Source: UBA12545 sp051024685
GTDB taxonomy: Bacteria; Bacillota; DSM-521; Neomoorellales; Neomoorellaceae
Direction of reading: 5' to 3'
Length of the DNA stretch: 64,000 nucleotides
Assembly: GCA_051024685.1 (NCBI GenBank)
Contig: JAZHPA010000007.1
Span: forward strand, 25,754 to 89,753
The notes under the pieces are model-generated. The model saw only the letters and a list, made by a program, of their open reading frames with translations, made no database searches and had not been told where the DNA came from. Positions within the stretch are counted from its first letter, which is position 1. Each line of letters starts with the position of its first letter. This document shows, piece after piece, positions 26,261 to 34,397 of the stretch. A program made the position numbers and the translations under genes.

Positions 26261-29026
26261 GTGGAACGCATCCAGCTTAACATCAACGGGAAGCACTACG
26301 AAGTGGACGTAAAGCCCAACTGGACCCTGCTGAAGGTGCTCCGGGATGTCTTGGGCCTGACGGGTACCAAGTGCGGGTGCGCCACCGGCGACTGCGGTAC
26401 GTGTAAAGTGCTGGTGGATGGGGAGGCCGTCAAGTCTTGCACCGTGCCGGCCCGCAGGGCTCAAAACAAGAAAATTGTCACGATAGAAGGCTTAAGCCAG
26501 GGCGGCTCCCTCCACCCGCTGCAGGAGGCCTTTATAGCCACCGGCGCCGTTCAGTGCGGATTCTGCACCCCCGGAATGATAATCGCCGCCAAGGCGCTGC
26601 TGGACAAAAATCCCAATCCCACACGGGAAGAAATACGTGCGGCTCTAGATGATAACTTGTGCCGCTGCACCGGTTATGTCAAGATTATCCAGGCCGTGGA
26701 ACTGGCCGCCGCCCGGCTCCGGGGAGAGAAGAAAGAAATTGAAGATGCCCCCTCCGGTGAATCCGGGCAGATTATCGGCCGGAGGCTCCCTCCTCGTGAT
26801 GCCGTGGCTAAAGTTACGGGCCGGACGGTATATGTGGGGGATATGCGCCTTCCGGGCATGCTCTACGGCCGGGTCCTCTTCAGCCCGGTGGCCCACGGCC
26901 GCATTAAGCGGATAGATGTGAGCAAGGCGCAGGCCCTGCCCGGAGTTAGGGTGGTGGTCACCTACAAGGATGTACCGCCCGTGGCCTACAACAGCGCCAT
27001 GCGCTTTAAGGGCCACGATATTCCCCGGGATGAATATATCCTGACCGACACCGTGAGGTACGTGGGGGACCGGGTGGCCGCCGTAGCTGCCGACGATCCG
27101 GAGACCGCGGAAAGGGCTCTAAGGCTCATTGAGGTAGAATACGAGGAACTGCCGGCGGTCTTCGACCCGGAGGAAGCCCTGAAGCCGGGGGCCCCGGAGG
27201 TCCACGAGGGCGGCAACCTGGTAAAGAAACTGGAGGCCGCTGCCGGCGACGTGGAAAAGGCCTTAGACGGGGCGGATTATGTGTTCACCGATCGCATAAA
27301 GCTTCCCATAGTGACCCACGTAGCTCTGGAGCCCCACGCCAGCCTGGCCCATTTTGACCGTACGGCCGGTAAGCTGACCGTATGGAGCGCGAACCAAAAC
27401 ATTTTCGCCACGCGGATCATCCTTTCGGAGGTATTCGGTCTCCCGGTGAACAAAGTTCGCGTTATCAAACCCCCGGTGGGCGGGGCCTTCGGCGGCAAAC
27501 TGGAGGCGGTCCTGGAGCCGGTAGCCGCCCTGTTATCCATGAAGAGCGGGCGGCCGGTCCTGGTGGAAATGAACCGGCGGGAGGTCATGGTCTCCACCCG
27601 CACGCGCCACTCGGCCGTATACTATTTGAGGACCGGGGTAAAGAAGGACGGCACCATCGTCGGCCAGGACATCACCGCCTACTTCAACACCGGAGCCTAT
27701 GCCAGCAGCGCCCTCAACGTTACGGGCGCTATGATAGACAAGGCCTTCCGCCTCTACCGCATTCCCGACTTGCGCGTAACGGTTTACTCCGTATATACCA
27801 ACTGCCCCGTGGGAGGCGCCATGCGGGGATACGGGTCCCCCCAGCTCGTGGCCGCTCGGGAGATCCACCTGAACAAGATAGCCAAAAAGCTGGGCTTCGA
27901 CCCGGTTGAATTCCGGCGGCGGAACCTAGTCAGGCCGGGAGATATCAACCCGCGCTTCGGGACTCCTCTAGGCAATTGCCGCGTCCTGGACTGTCTGGAA
28001 AAGGGCGCTCAAAGCTTCAACTGGGACGCGAAGGCCCGGCAGCCTAAGGGGGAAGGGCGTTTCCGCCGGGGTATAGGCGTGGCGGCGGGCAATCACGGCA
28101 ACGGCACCTTCGGCGTACACGTGGACATGACCACCGTAGCCCTGAAGATGAATGAAGACGGTACAGTGACTATGTTCACCGGTACTCAAGATCTGGGCCA
28201 GGGCGGCACCTCCATGATGTGCATGGTGGTTGCCCAAGTGTTAGGCCTGTCGCCCGAGCAGATTGAGGTTGTCGAGGCGGACACGGAACTAACGCCCTGG
28301 GATCTGGGCACCTACGCCAGCCGCGGGGTATGGGTGGGCGGCAATGCGGCGCTGAAAGCCGCCCAGAGCATACGCCGTCAACTTCTGGAAGTGGCCGCTT
28401 CCGTGTTAGGGGTAAAGGAGGAGGAACTTGAACTGGGGGGTGGCTTCGCCTACTGCCGTCACTGCCCGGACAAGAAAGTCCCCTTGGGGGACATCGTGGC
28501 GGCGGCCCAGCTGAGCAAGGAGGGCGGCCGGGAGATCAAGGCTTACGAGAGCTTCGCCTCCATCGCCGGCCCCAACTCATATGGGGTACATTTTGCGGAG
28601 GTAGAAGTGGATACTTTGACCGGAGAAGTTAAAGTGCTAAAATATGTGGCGGCCCATGATGTGGGACGGGCCATCAACCCCATGTATGTGGAAGGGCAGA
28701 TCGAAGGCGGCATCCAGATGGGCCTGGGCTACGGGCTCACCGAGGAGCTTATTATTGATCCGACCAGCGGCAAAGTGCTCAATGCCAATCTAAAGCGCTA
28801 CCGGGTGTTCCGGGCCAAGGACATGCCGGAGATTGACGTTTTGCTGATAGAGGAGGGAGAACCTCCGGGACCCTTTGGGGCCAAAAGCATCGGTGAGGCG
28901 TCCACGGTACCCGTGGCGCCGGCGGTGGTTAACGCCGTAGCCGACGCCCTGGGGGTGGATTTTGACGAACTACCGGTGACGCCCAAAAGGATACTGGCCA
29001 GGCTGCAGGAAGGCCCGGAGGGCTAG
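26261..29026 (+). CDS. xdhD: XdhD-like fused [2Fe-2S]/molybdopterin hydroxylase
   Basis: 921 residues; GTG 26261 behind GGGGGAGG. Residues 1-160 are an Fe-S subunit (CGCATGDCGTCKVLVDG, CGFCTPGMI, CRCTGYVKI). A short linker leads to the molybdopterin domain (GRTVYVGDMRLPGM, GGAFGGKLEAVLEP, AMRGYGSPQLVAARE, YASRGVWVGGNA, and the catalytic SIGEAS near residue 877). There is no FAD domain. This architecture is that of E. coli XdhD and of the Mop-type aldehyde oxidoreductases. The gene context with ssnA, ygeW and ygeY favours the XdhD interpretation, which implies a purine-type substrate. It is the third Mo-hydroxylase of the island. Confidence 0.85.
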   Translation: MERIQLNINGKHYEVDVKPNWTLLKVLRDVLGLTGTKCGCATGDCGTCKVLVDGEAVKSCTVPARRAQNKKIVTIEGLSQGGSLHPLQEAFIATGAVQCGFCTPGMIIAAKALLDKNPNPTREEIRAALDDNLCRCTGYVKIIQAVELAAARLRGEKKEIEDAPSGESGQIIGRRLPPRDAVAKVTGRTVYVGDMRLPGMLYGRVLFSPVAHGRIKRIDVSKAQALPGVRVVVTYKDVPPVAYNSAMRFKGHDIPRDEYILTDTVRYVGDRVAAVAADDPETAERALRLIEVEYEELPAVFDPEEALKPGAPEVHEGGNLVKKLEAAAGDVEKALDGADYVFTDRIKLPIVTHVALEPHASLAHFDRTAGKLTVWSANQNIFATRIILSEVFGLPVNKVRVIKPPVGGAFGGKLEAVLEPVAALLSMKSGRPVLVEMNRREVMVSTRTRHSAVYYLRTGVKKDGTIVGQDITAYFNTGAYASSALNVTGAMIDKAFRLYRIPDLRVTVYSVYTNCPVGGAMRGYGSPQLVAAREIHLNKIAKKLGFDPVEFRRRNLVRPGDINPRFGTPLGNCRVLDCLEKGAQSFNWDAKARQPKGEGRFRRGIGVAAGNHGNGTFGVHVDMTTVALKMNEDGTVTMFTGTQDLGQGGTSMMCMVVAQVLGLSPEQIEVVEADTELTPWDLGTYASRGVWVGGNAALKAAQSIRRQLLEVAASVLGVKEEELELGGGFAYCRHCPDKKVPLGDIVAAAQLSKEGGREIKAYESFASIAGPNSYGVHFAEVEVDTLTGEVKVLKYVAAHDVGRAINPMYVEGQIEGGIQMGLGYGLTEELIIDPTSGKVLNANLKRYRVFRAKDMPEIDVLLIEEGEPPGPFGAKSIGEASTVPVAPAVVNAVADALGVDFDELPVTPKRILARLQEGPEG

Positions 29027-29120
29027 ACGGCCGCAGGGTCGGCCCGGACGCCTAGGAACACATTAAGGTTGCCAGCCCGGGGAGGCCGCAAAGTAAAACG
29101 CCAGGGGAAGGAGGAAAATT

Positions 29121-29792
29121 ATGCCCGTCATTCTCGGTATAAGCGGCAGCCCCCGCAAAGGGGCTACCGACTATGCGGTTCAGGTGGCCTTGGAAGAGGC
29201 ATCTCAGTTTCCCGGTATTACCACCCGCTACTGGACCGTAAGGGGTAAAAAAATTAGCTTTTGTACCCATTGTGACCGGTGCATACGGGAGAAGACCATG
29301 TGCCACATCCAGGACGATATAAAGGAGCTGGAAGAGCTCATTTTGGAAGCCGACGGCTTTATCATCGGTTCGCCGGTATACGACATGAATATTACCGCCC
29401 AACTGGCCGCCTGCTTCAACCGCTTACGCCCCATCTTCTTGGTGCATCCGGGTAAACTGCGTAACAAAGTGGGAGGCGCCATCGCTCTGGGGGGCACGCG
29501 CCACGGTGGCCAGGAGACGGCGCTGCAGGCCATCATCAATTTCTATCTCATGCACGAAATCCTGGTTTGCGGCGGCATCGGCGGCTGCTACAGCGGCGGC
29601 ACCGTGTGGACCAGAGACGGCAAAGCCCAGGGGGCTGCCGCGGACGAAGTGGGCATGGCCACCGTCAGGGGATTGGGCAGAGCCATAGGAGAGGCTGTTT
29701 GGGTAACTTCCATGGGCCGGAAGCTCTGGGAGGAGAAGAAGCAGGAGCTGGGCGTCGCGGAAACCGGGCCCGTAAGAGACCATGCCATTTAA
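29121..29792 (+). CDS. NADPH-dependent FMN reductase / flavodoxin-fold protein (paralogue 2)
   Basis: 223 residues; ATG 29121 after AAGGAGG. SGSPRKGATDYAVQVALEEA is the FMN loop, and CTHCDRCIREKTMCHIQDDIKELEE repeats the cysteine-rich insertion of the 7757 protein. SPVYDMNITAQLAACFNRLRP and GGAIALGGTRHGGQE follow in the same order. It closes the catabolic island and is followed by a strong terminator. As the XdhD-like enzyme lacks its own flavin subunit, this protein could accept its electrons; that is inference from adjacency. Confidence 0.85.
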   Translation: MPVILGISGSPRKGATDYAVQVALEEASQFPGITTRYWTVRGKKISFCTHCDRCIREKTMCHIQDDIKELEELILEADGFIIGSPVYDMNITAQLAACFNRLRPIFLVHPGKLRNKVGGAIALGGTRHGGQETALQAIINFYLMHEILVCGGIGGCYSGGTVWTRDGKAQGAAADEVGMATVRGLGRAIGEAVWVTSMGRKLWEEKKQELGVAETGPVRDHAI

Positions 29793-29802
29793 CGGCGTAG
29801 AG

Positions 29803-29835
29803 AAGCGCGGGGGAGAAACACCCGCGCTTTCGTTT
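29803..29835 (+). terminator. Intrinsic terminator ending the purine island
   Basis: AAGCGCGGG (29803-29811) pairs perfectly with CCCGCGCTT (29821-29829), followed by TCGTTTT. Confidence 0.85.
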
Positions 29836-29866
29836 TGTGCGGGCGGGGCACGGACTGTTGGTACAA

Positions 29867-30087
29867 ATGACCCTTGACTTGCCGGAACTGCGCCCCTATG
29901 TGATCCAGAAAGAAACAACAGCCTGCCTTGCTGGACGAATACCGCGGCTTCCGCCATGTTTTTCGTAATTTACGGTTTTAACCCGGTGGCCGAACGGTTG
30001 GAAAGACTGGTTCACCGCGACCTGCAGGTATTCCTGGATCGTATGCGGGAAGCTATACCGGTGAATAATCTTTCAGCAGCGGTCTAG
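29867..30087 (+). pseudogene. Frameshifted HepT-like (HEPN) gene remnant
   Basis: From ATG 29867 the frame reads MTLDLPELRPYVIQKET, then must shift to continue LDEYRGFRHVFRN, and shift again to continue YGFNPVAERLERLVHRDLQ and end at TAG 30085-30087. Joined, these pieces resemble a HepT-like HEPN ribonuclease with its FRH..R...Y motif. At least two frameshifts make it non-functional. It is convergent to the intact hepT-type gene. Family call rests on motif recognition only. Confidence 0.5.
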
Positions 30088-30492
30088 GTACTTAACTACA
30101 TAACGGGCAAACTCCCGGAAATCCCCCAGCCGGTGGTTTAATACTTCCGTAACTTTGGCCTTATTTACTCTAGTATACTCATGGACGAGGATCTTTCGGA
30201 AACCTGCCATACCAGAAATATCCCGGGCAAATTTTGCTAGTAGTACGTTCAGTTTCGCCAGTTCAGCAAATATATCGCTGTACTCATCTACCATGATTCC
30301 TTCCTCCGCTAGAATATGGCCACCAATATCCAGCACAATTTGAATACAGAGTTGTAAGCCATGTTCTATAATCCAAGCCAGGTCTAAGTCGTTCTCGAGT
30401 TCTTGCGCAGCTGTACCTCTGTACTTTTCCAAATGTTTAAGATACCGCTCCAAATCGCGGAGCTTTTGCTCCACGACATGCGGGTCAACCAC
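30073..30492 (-). CDS. hepT: HepT-type HEPN toxin (DUF86)
   Basis: 139 residues from GTG 30492, which has GGAGG 8 bases upstream and overlaps the end of the preceding MntA-like frame by 8 bases; starts further upstream extend into that frame and are unlikely. Near residue 105, RKILVHEYTRVN carries the R(x4)HxY catalytic motif of HEPN RNases. Helical segments LERYLKHLEKY and IIEHGLQLCIQIVLDIGGHI are typical of the family. HepT toxins are neutralised by adjacent MntA nucleotidyltransferases, which add AMP groups to them. Here that partner is truncated, so the toxin may be orphaned or inactive. Its base composition is lower in GC than the island, a sign of separate origin. Confidence 0.8.
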   Translation of the reverse strand: MVDPHVVEQKLRDLERYLKHLEKYRGTAAQELENDLDLAWIIEHGLQLCIQIVLDIGGHILAEEGIMVDEYSDIFAELAKLNVLLAKFARDISGMAGFRKILVHEYTRVNKAKVTEVLNHRLGDFREFARYVVKYLDRC

Positions 30493-30775
30493 TTTGGGCA
30501 CCTCCAAAGGTTCCGTTCTCAAGGCGCTGGCGCAAGTATTGGGCCTGCATCTTAAGTATGGGTGGGAAATCAAGAAATTCACGTACGGTCTTTTCGTGAA
30601 AACGTATACGAGCTAAAGGTTCGCGGCAAAAAAGCAATTTACCGTCTTGCAAAATATGGAAACGGAGGACCAGAGGTGCTTCGTTGAAGACTACTATGTC
30701 CACACGCCGTCTTAATTGCTGCTGTAACTCTGCCACCAGGTCGCTGATTTTATTAAAATATATCCCGGTGTACAA
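30485..30775 (-). pseudogene. MntA-like nucleotidyltransferase antitoxin, N-terminus lost
   Basis: The open frame encodes the C-terminal half of a minimal nucleotidyltransferase: ISDLVAELQQQLRRRVDIVVFNEAP, then HILQDGKLLFCREPLARIRFHEKTVREFLD. The catalytic GSxARGxxxxDxD region is missing. Upstream sequence in another frame gives EGSLRG, a possible relic of it, so deletion plus frameshift is likely. It overlaps the hepT start in the usual antitoxin-toxin layout. As it stands it could not transfer AMP. Confidence 0.6.
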
Positions 30776-31025
30776 CCAAAATTTTCATTGACCCCTCTTA
30801 ACGAGCCTTCCAGATGTCTTCCAAGATTTTGCAGACTACCCTTATCGGACAGGGTAACTCCACCTGGAGGGCCGACGGAGCGTTCCCTGTATTAAGCTAT
30901 TACATATTGACAGCGATATAATGTAGGCCCTCCATACCTCCACTTCTGGCCTCGATGCCTTAAGTAGAGAAAATCCCCTTGTATAAACCGGGTCCCGGGG
31001 TTAAGCTAGGGGTGGAGGGATCAAC

Positions 31026-32144
31026 ATGAGCAGTGAAGCCATCAGCCGGCAGGGATACGTGGATGCCCACATACACGTATGGGAATTCGCTCTCTTTAAT
31101 CACTTCACCAGCCTGGAAAAATGCTCAAACCTCGAGGAACTCGTGGAAACCCTAAAGTCGCATTTGATACAAGGATGGGCCATCGGGGTACGCTTTAACC
31201 AGGAAAGGCTGGCAGAAAAAATAGTACCCGATCGCTCGTTCCTGGATCGCGCCTTCGGCCCGACTCCGGTAGTAATAGTGCGGACCTGTCTGCACCTGGC
31301 CGCAGCCAACACCGCCGCTATGGAGAGGTTGGGAGTTTTTGCCAGGGACGGGATCTTCCGGGAGGCTGCGGTATCTCAACTTCTTCGGACCCTGGTAGCC
31401 GGCCTCGACCTGAAACACCGGGAAATCCTCATTGAGGGCTTGAAGGAGCTTAAGAAAATGGGGGCGGCAAGGGTCATCGATATGGGGATGGACCGCCACA
31501 AGCGTCCCCTCTTTGACGGCCTCGGTGAGGGGGTGCAGGTAGATTTTTATACGGTGGATTTTGAGCTGCTGGATGAAGCCCTGGGCTTTAAGATCTTCCT
31601 GGACGGGGGCCTGGGCGCCCGCACCGCGGCCCTCACCGAGGAGTACGCCGACGATCCCGGCAACTACGGCGTGCTCAATTTCAGCGACCGGGCCCTTATG
31701 GCCCTGGTGGAAAGGGCACACCGCAAGGATAAACCTATAGCCGCCCACGCTATCGGGGATCGGGCCGTGGATCAATTCTTGCGCGTTGTGAGGCAGAGCC
31801 GCCACCCCAAGGACCGTCTGGAACACGTCCAGTATGCCAGGGAAGAGCAGCTGGAAGCCCTGGCGGAGCTCGAGATCCCCGTATGCATTCAGCCCATCTT
31901 TTCCCGGGAAATGTCCTGGGCGCGGCACCGGCTGGGCCCGGAGCGGATGAAGACGGCCTATGCCTGGGGGTTGATGAGGGATAAGGGTATACGCCTCCTG
32001 GCCGGCTCCGATGCTCCTGTGGAACACGCCGATCCCCGGGAGGCGGCCGCCACGGTAGCGGGCCTTGAAGGCGCGCACCACCTTGATTTTGAAGAGGTGC
32101 TGAACCTTTTTACCCACGCCAACCGGGAGTTTTATGGAGGGTAA
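31026..32144 (+). CDS. YtcJ-like amidohydrolase lacking the beta-sandwich domain
   Basis: 372 residues; ATG 31026 after GGAGGG. HxH motif DAHIHVWE comes only about 13 residues from the start, whereas relatives have some 60 residues of beta-sandwich before it. The usual C-terminal strands after LFTHANREF are missing as well. GARTAAL, AHAIGDRAVDQFL and AGSDAPVEHADPREA are Amidohydro_3 landmarks. The reading frame is intact and well-formed, so this may be a real minimal TIM-barrel enzyme. It is separated from the purine island by the toxin-antitoxin remnants and is followed by an exporter operon. Substrate unknown. Confidence 0.8.
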   Translation: MSSEAISRQGYVDAHIHVWEFALFNHFTSLEKCSNLEELVETLKSHLIQGWAIGVRFNQERLAEKIVPDRSFLDRAFGPTPVVIVRTCLHLAAANTAAMERLGVFARDGIFREAAVSQLLRTLVAGLDLKHREILIEGLKELKKMGAARVIDMGMDRHKRPLFDGLGEGVQVDFYTVDFELLDEALGFKIFLDGGLGARTAALTEEYADDPGNYGVLNFSDRALMALVERAHRKDKPIAAHAIGDRAVDQFLRVVRQSRHPKDRLEHVQYAREEQLEALAELEIPVCIQPIFSREMSWARHRLGPERMKTAYAWGLMRDKGIRLLAGSDAPVEHADPREAAATVAGLEGAHHLDFEEVLNLFTHANREFYGG

Positions 32145-32231
32145 GATCCCAAATGAAAGCAACGAGGAAATACAAGTAACTGAGCCCTAACTTATCCTAC
32201 GACCACCGAACCATGGCAGGGAGGGGAAGAG

Positions 32232-33419
32232 ATGGAAGTGCAGGCTGTTTTGGCCAAGGTCAGGAAAGGGTTTATACCCCTAGCCGTGGTGGCAGCCCTG
32301 GGGTTTATCCTCATAGCTACGAGAGATAACCAGCATACTACTGTAAGCATACAAAACGGTGTCAGGGTGCTTCAGGCTTCGGGCACCATTGAAGGGACGG
32401 AAATAGGGGTGGCACCGGAAATTTTGGGCCGGATTAAGCAGATATTTGTCCAGGAAGGGGAATGGGTGGAAGCCGGGGAGGTAGTGGCTGTACTGGAGGA
32501 CGGTATCCTTAAGGAACAGGTGGCCCAGGCCCAAACAGCGGTGGCAGAGGCCGAGGCGCGACTGGCCCAGGCCAAGGCCAATTTAGAGATGGAACGGGCC
32601 AGAGTGGAGGGGAATATTAAGAGTGCCCTGGCCAATCTACAAAAGCTGGAGAACGGGGCACGGCCCCAAGAAATTAATGAAGCGCAGAAGAATCTGGTCC
32701 AGGCTCAAGCTGTGTCCAAGAATGCTGAAGAACAGCTGCACAGAATGGAAGTATTGTACCAACAAGGTGCCATTGCCCAACAGCAGTTGCAAGAAGCTCA
32801 GACCAATTATGAGGTGGCCCAAGCCAAGGTGGAAGCTGCCCAAGAGAGGCTATCTTTGTTGCTTGCTGGAGCGCGGGAGGAGGATATAGCTGCGGCGCGA
32901 GCCAATTATGAGATAGCCCTGGCCGGCTGGTATCAAGTGGAGTTGCGGGCTAAAGAAGTAGAGGCGGCTACTTTAGCCGTGGAGAAAGCTAATGCCAACT
33001 GGAAAATGGCTCAAGAACAATTGGACAAAACTGTAATACGGTCCGGTGTAAACGGAATTGTACTTAGGACCAACTTTAGCCCAGGAGAAGTAGTTAACCC
33101 GGGGGTGCCAATTCTCACCTTGCTGGATCCCAATGATATGTGGCTCGTTATCTATGTGCCGGAACCGGCCATTGGATATGTAAAGATAGGCCAGGAGGCT
33201 TTGGTTACGGTGGATTCCTTCCCGGGCAAGACTTTTAAAGGTAAGGTAAGCGAGATTGCTACCCAGGCCGAGTTTACACCCAAAAATATTCAGACCAAAG
33301 AAGAGAGGGTAGACCTAGTCTTTAGGGTAAAGATATCCCTACCCAATGAAGAAGGTTTGCTAAAACCGGGGGTACCGGCCGACGCCGTGGTTTATTTGGA
33401 TAGCCAGGAGGCAAAATGA
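32232..33419 (+). CDS. HlyD/YbhG-type membrane-fusion adaptor
   Basis: 395 residues; ATG 32232 after GGAGGGGAAG. One N-terminal membrane anchor (FIPLAVVAALGFILIA, about residues 15-30), a biotinyl-lipoyl-like half (SGTIEGTEIGVAPEILGRIKQIFVQEG), a long Ala/Gln/Glu-rich coiled-coil hairpin at about residues 95-270, then the second lipoyl half (TVIRSGVNGIVLRTNFSPGEVV) and beta-barrel. It is the adaptor of the ABC exporter encoded by the next three genes, as in YbhG with YbhFSR. Codon use from here to about 36.6 kb is less GC-biased than in the purine island. Confidence 0.88.
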   Translation: MEVQAVLAKVRKGFIPLAVVAALGFILIATRDNQHTTVSIQNGVRVLQASGTIEGTEIGVAPEILGRIKQIFVQEGEWVEAGEVVAVLEDGILKEQVAQAQTAVAEAEARLAQAKANLEMERARVEGNIKSALANLQKLENGARPQEINEAQKNLVQAQAVSKNAEEQLHRMEVLYQQGAIAQQQLQEAQTNYEVAQAKVEAAQERLSLLLAGAREEDIAAARANYEIALAGWYQVELRAKEVEAATLAVEKANANWKMAQEQLDKTVIRSGVNGIVLRTNFSPGEVVNPGVPILTLLDPNDMWLVIYVPEPAIGYVKIGQEALVTVDSFPGKTFKGKVSEIATQAEFTPKNIQTKEERVDLVFRVKISLPNEEGLLKPGVPADAVVYLDSQEAK

Positions 33420-33425
33420 AGGTCA

Positions 33426-34397
33426 ATGCGGGGCAGCCGTACTGGGTCAATTATAATGACGGAAGGGCTATGTAAACGGTTTGATCGGGTTCAGGCCGTA
33501 GACCATTTAAATCTAGAAGTAAGGGAAGGGGAAATCTTCGGCCTGGTGGGTCCCGATGGAGCAGGGAAGACTACAACCCTGAGGATGCTGGTGGCCATAC
33601 TTTGGCCGGACGAGGGGAAAATTTCTGTTTTGGGGCGGGAGGTTCCGGCGGAAGCTGAAACTATTAAACCCTATATAGGTTATATGCCCCAGCGCTTCAG
33701 CCTTTACGGGGATCTGACCGTAGAGGAAAACCTGGACTTTTATGCCGAAATCCGTGAAGTACCTGTCCACCTGCGAGAAAAACGAAAACAGGAACTTCTG
33801 AGTTGGGCCGGCCTCAAGTCCCATAGCTATAAGCTGGCCGACCAGCTTTCAGGAGGAATGAAACAGAAGCTGGCCCTGGCCTGTAATCTCATCCATGAAC
33901 CCGCTATTCTTTTCCTGGATGAGCCCAGTACCGGCGTAGATCCCGTAGCCCGGCGGGAGTTCTGGCGCCTTCTTTTTAGATTACGGGAACAGGGGACTAC
34001 CATTTTGGTGAGCACGCCTTACATGGATGAGGCTGAACGCTGTGACCGCATTGCCTTTATACATAATGGCCGGATTTTAGCCTGCGCTACGCCGCAGTCC
34101 ATCAAAAATCTTTTCCAGGGTCATATCCTGCTTCTGTTAACGGAAAATATTGAAATGCTCCATGTAGCTAAAGAGCGCTTGCGGCAGGAGCCCTGGTTAG
34201 ACGAGGTATTAATCTATGGCAATTCGCTCCACCTCACTGCTCGGGATAAGGAGCGGGCCAGCAAGTTGGTGCTGGAAATATTGAGGCGGGAAGGGGTGAG
34301 GGTGGTCGAGCTTAAACCTATTGCCCCTTCCCTGGAGGATGCCTTTGCCTTCCTGGTGAAACATGGGGAAAGGGTTGGGGAAAGGTATGATGCTTGA
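33426..34397 (+). CDS. ABC exporter ATPase, first half (YbhF N-terminal type)
   Basis: 323 residues from ATG 33426 (ATG 33456 is also possible). Walker A GPDGAGKTT, signature LSGGMKQKLALAC, Walker B ILFLDEPSTGVDP, switch region STPYMDEAERCDR. Drug/ion exporters of the YbhF type carry two such domains in one chain; here they are two adjacent genes, with a start-stop overlap of 11 bases. The C-terminal 80 residues are the accessory domain of this class. Confidence 0.9.
   Translation: MRGSRTGSIIMTEGLCKRFDRVQAVDHLNLEVREGEIFGLVGPDGAGKTTTLRMLVAILWPDEGKISVLGREVPAEAETIKPYIGYMPQRFSLYGDLTVEENLDFYAEIREVPVHLREKRKQELLSWAGLKSHSYKLADQLSGGMKQKLALACNLIHEPAILFLDEPSTGVDPVARREFWRLLFRLREQGTTILVSTPYMDEAERCDRIAFIHNGRILACATPQSIKNLFQGHILLLLTENIEMLHVAKERLRQEPWLDEVLIYGNSLHLTARDKERASKLVLEILRREGVRVVELKPIAPSLEDAFAFLVKHGERVGERYDA

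Noticed and set aside
30905..30921. TTGACA followed by TATAAT upstream of the YtcJ-like gene
   Set aside because: The two boxes are only 4 bases apart, so they cannot form one promoter.
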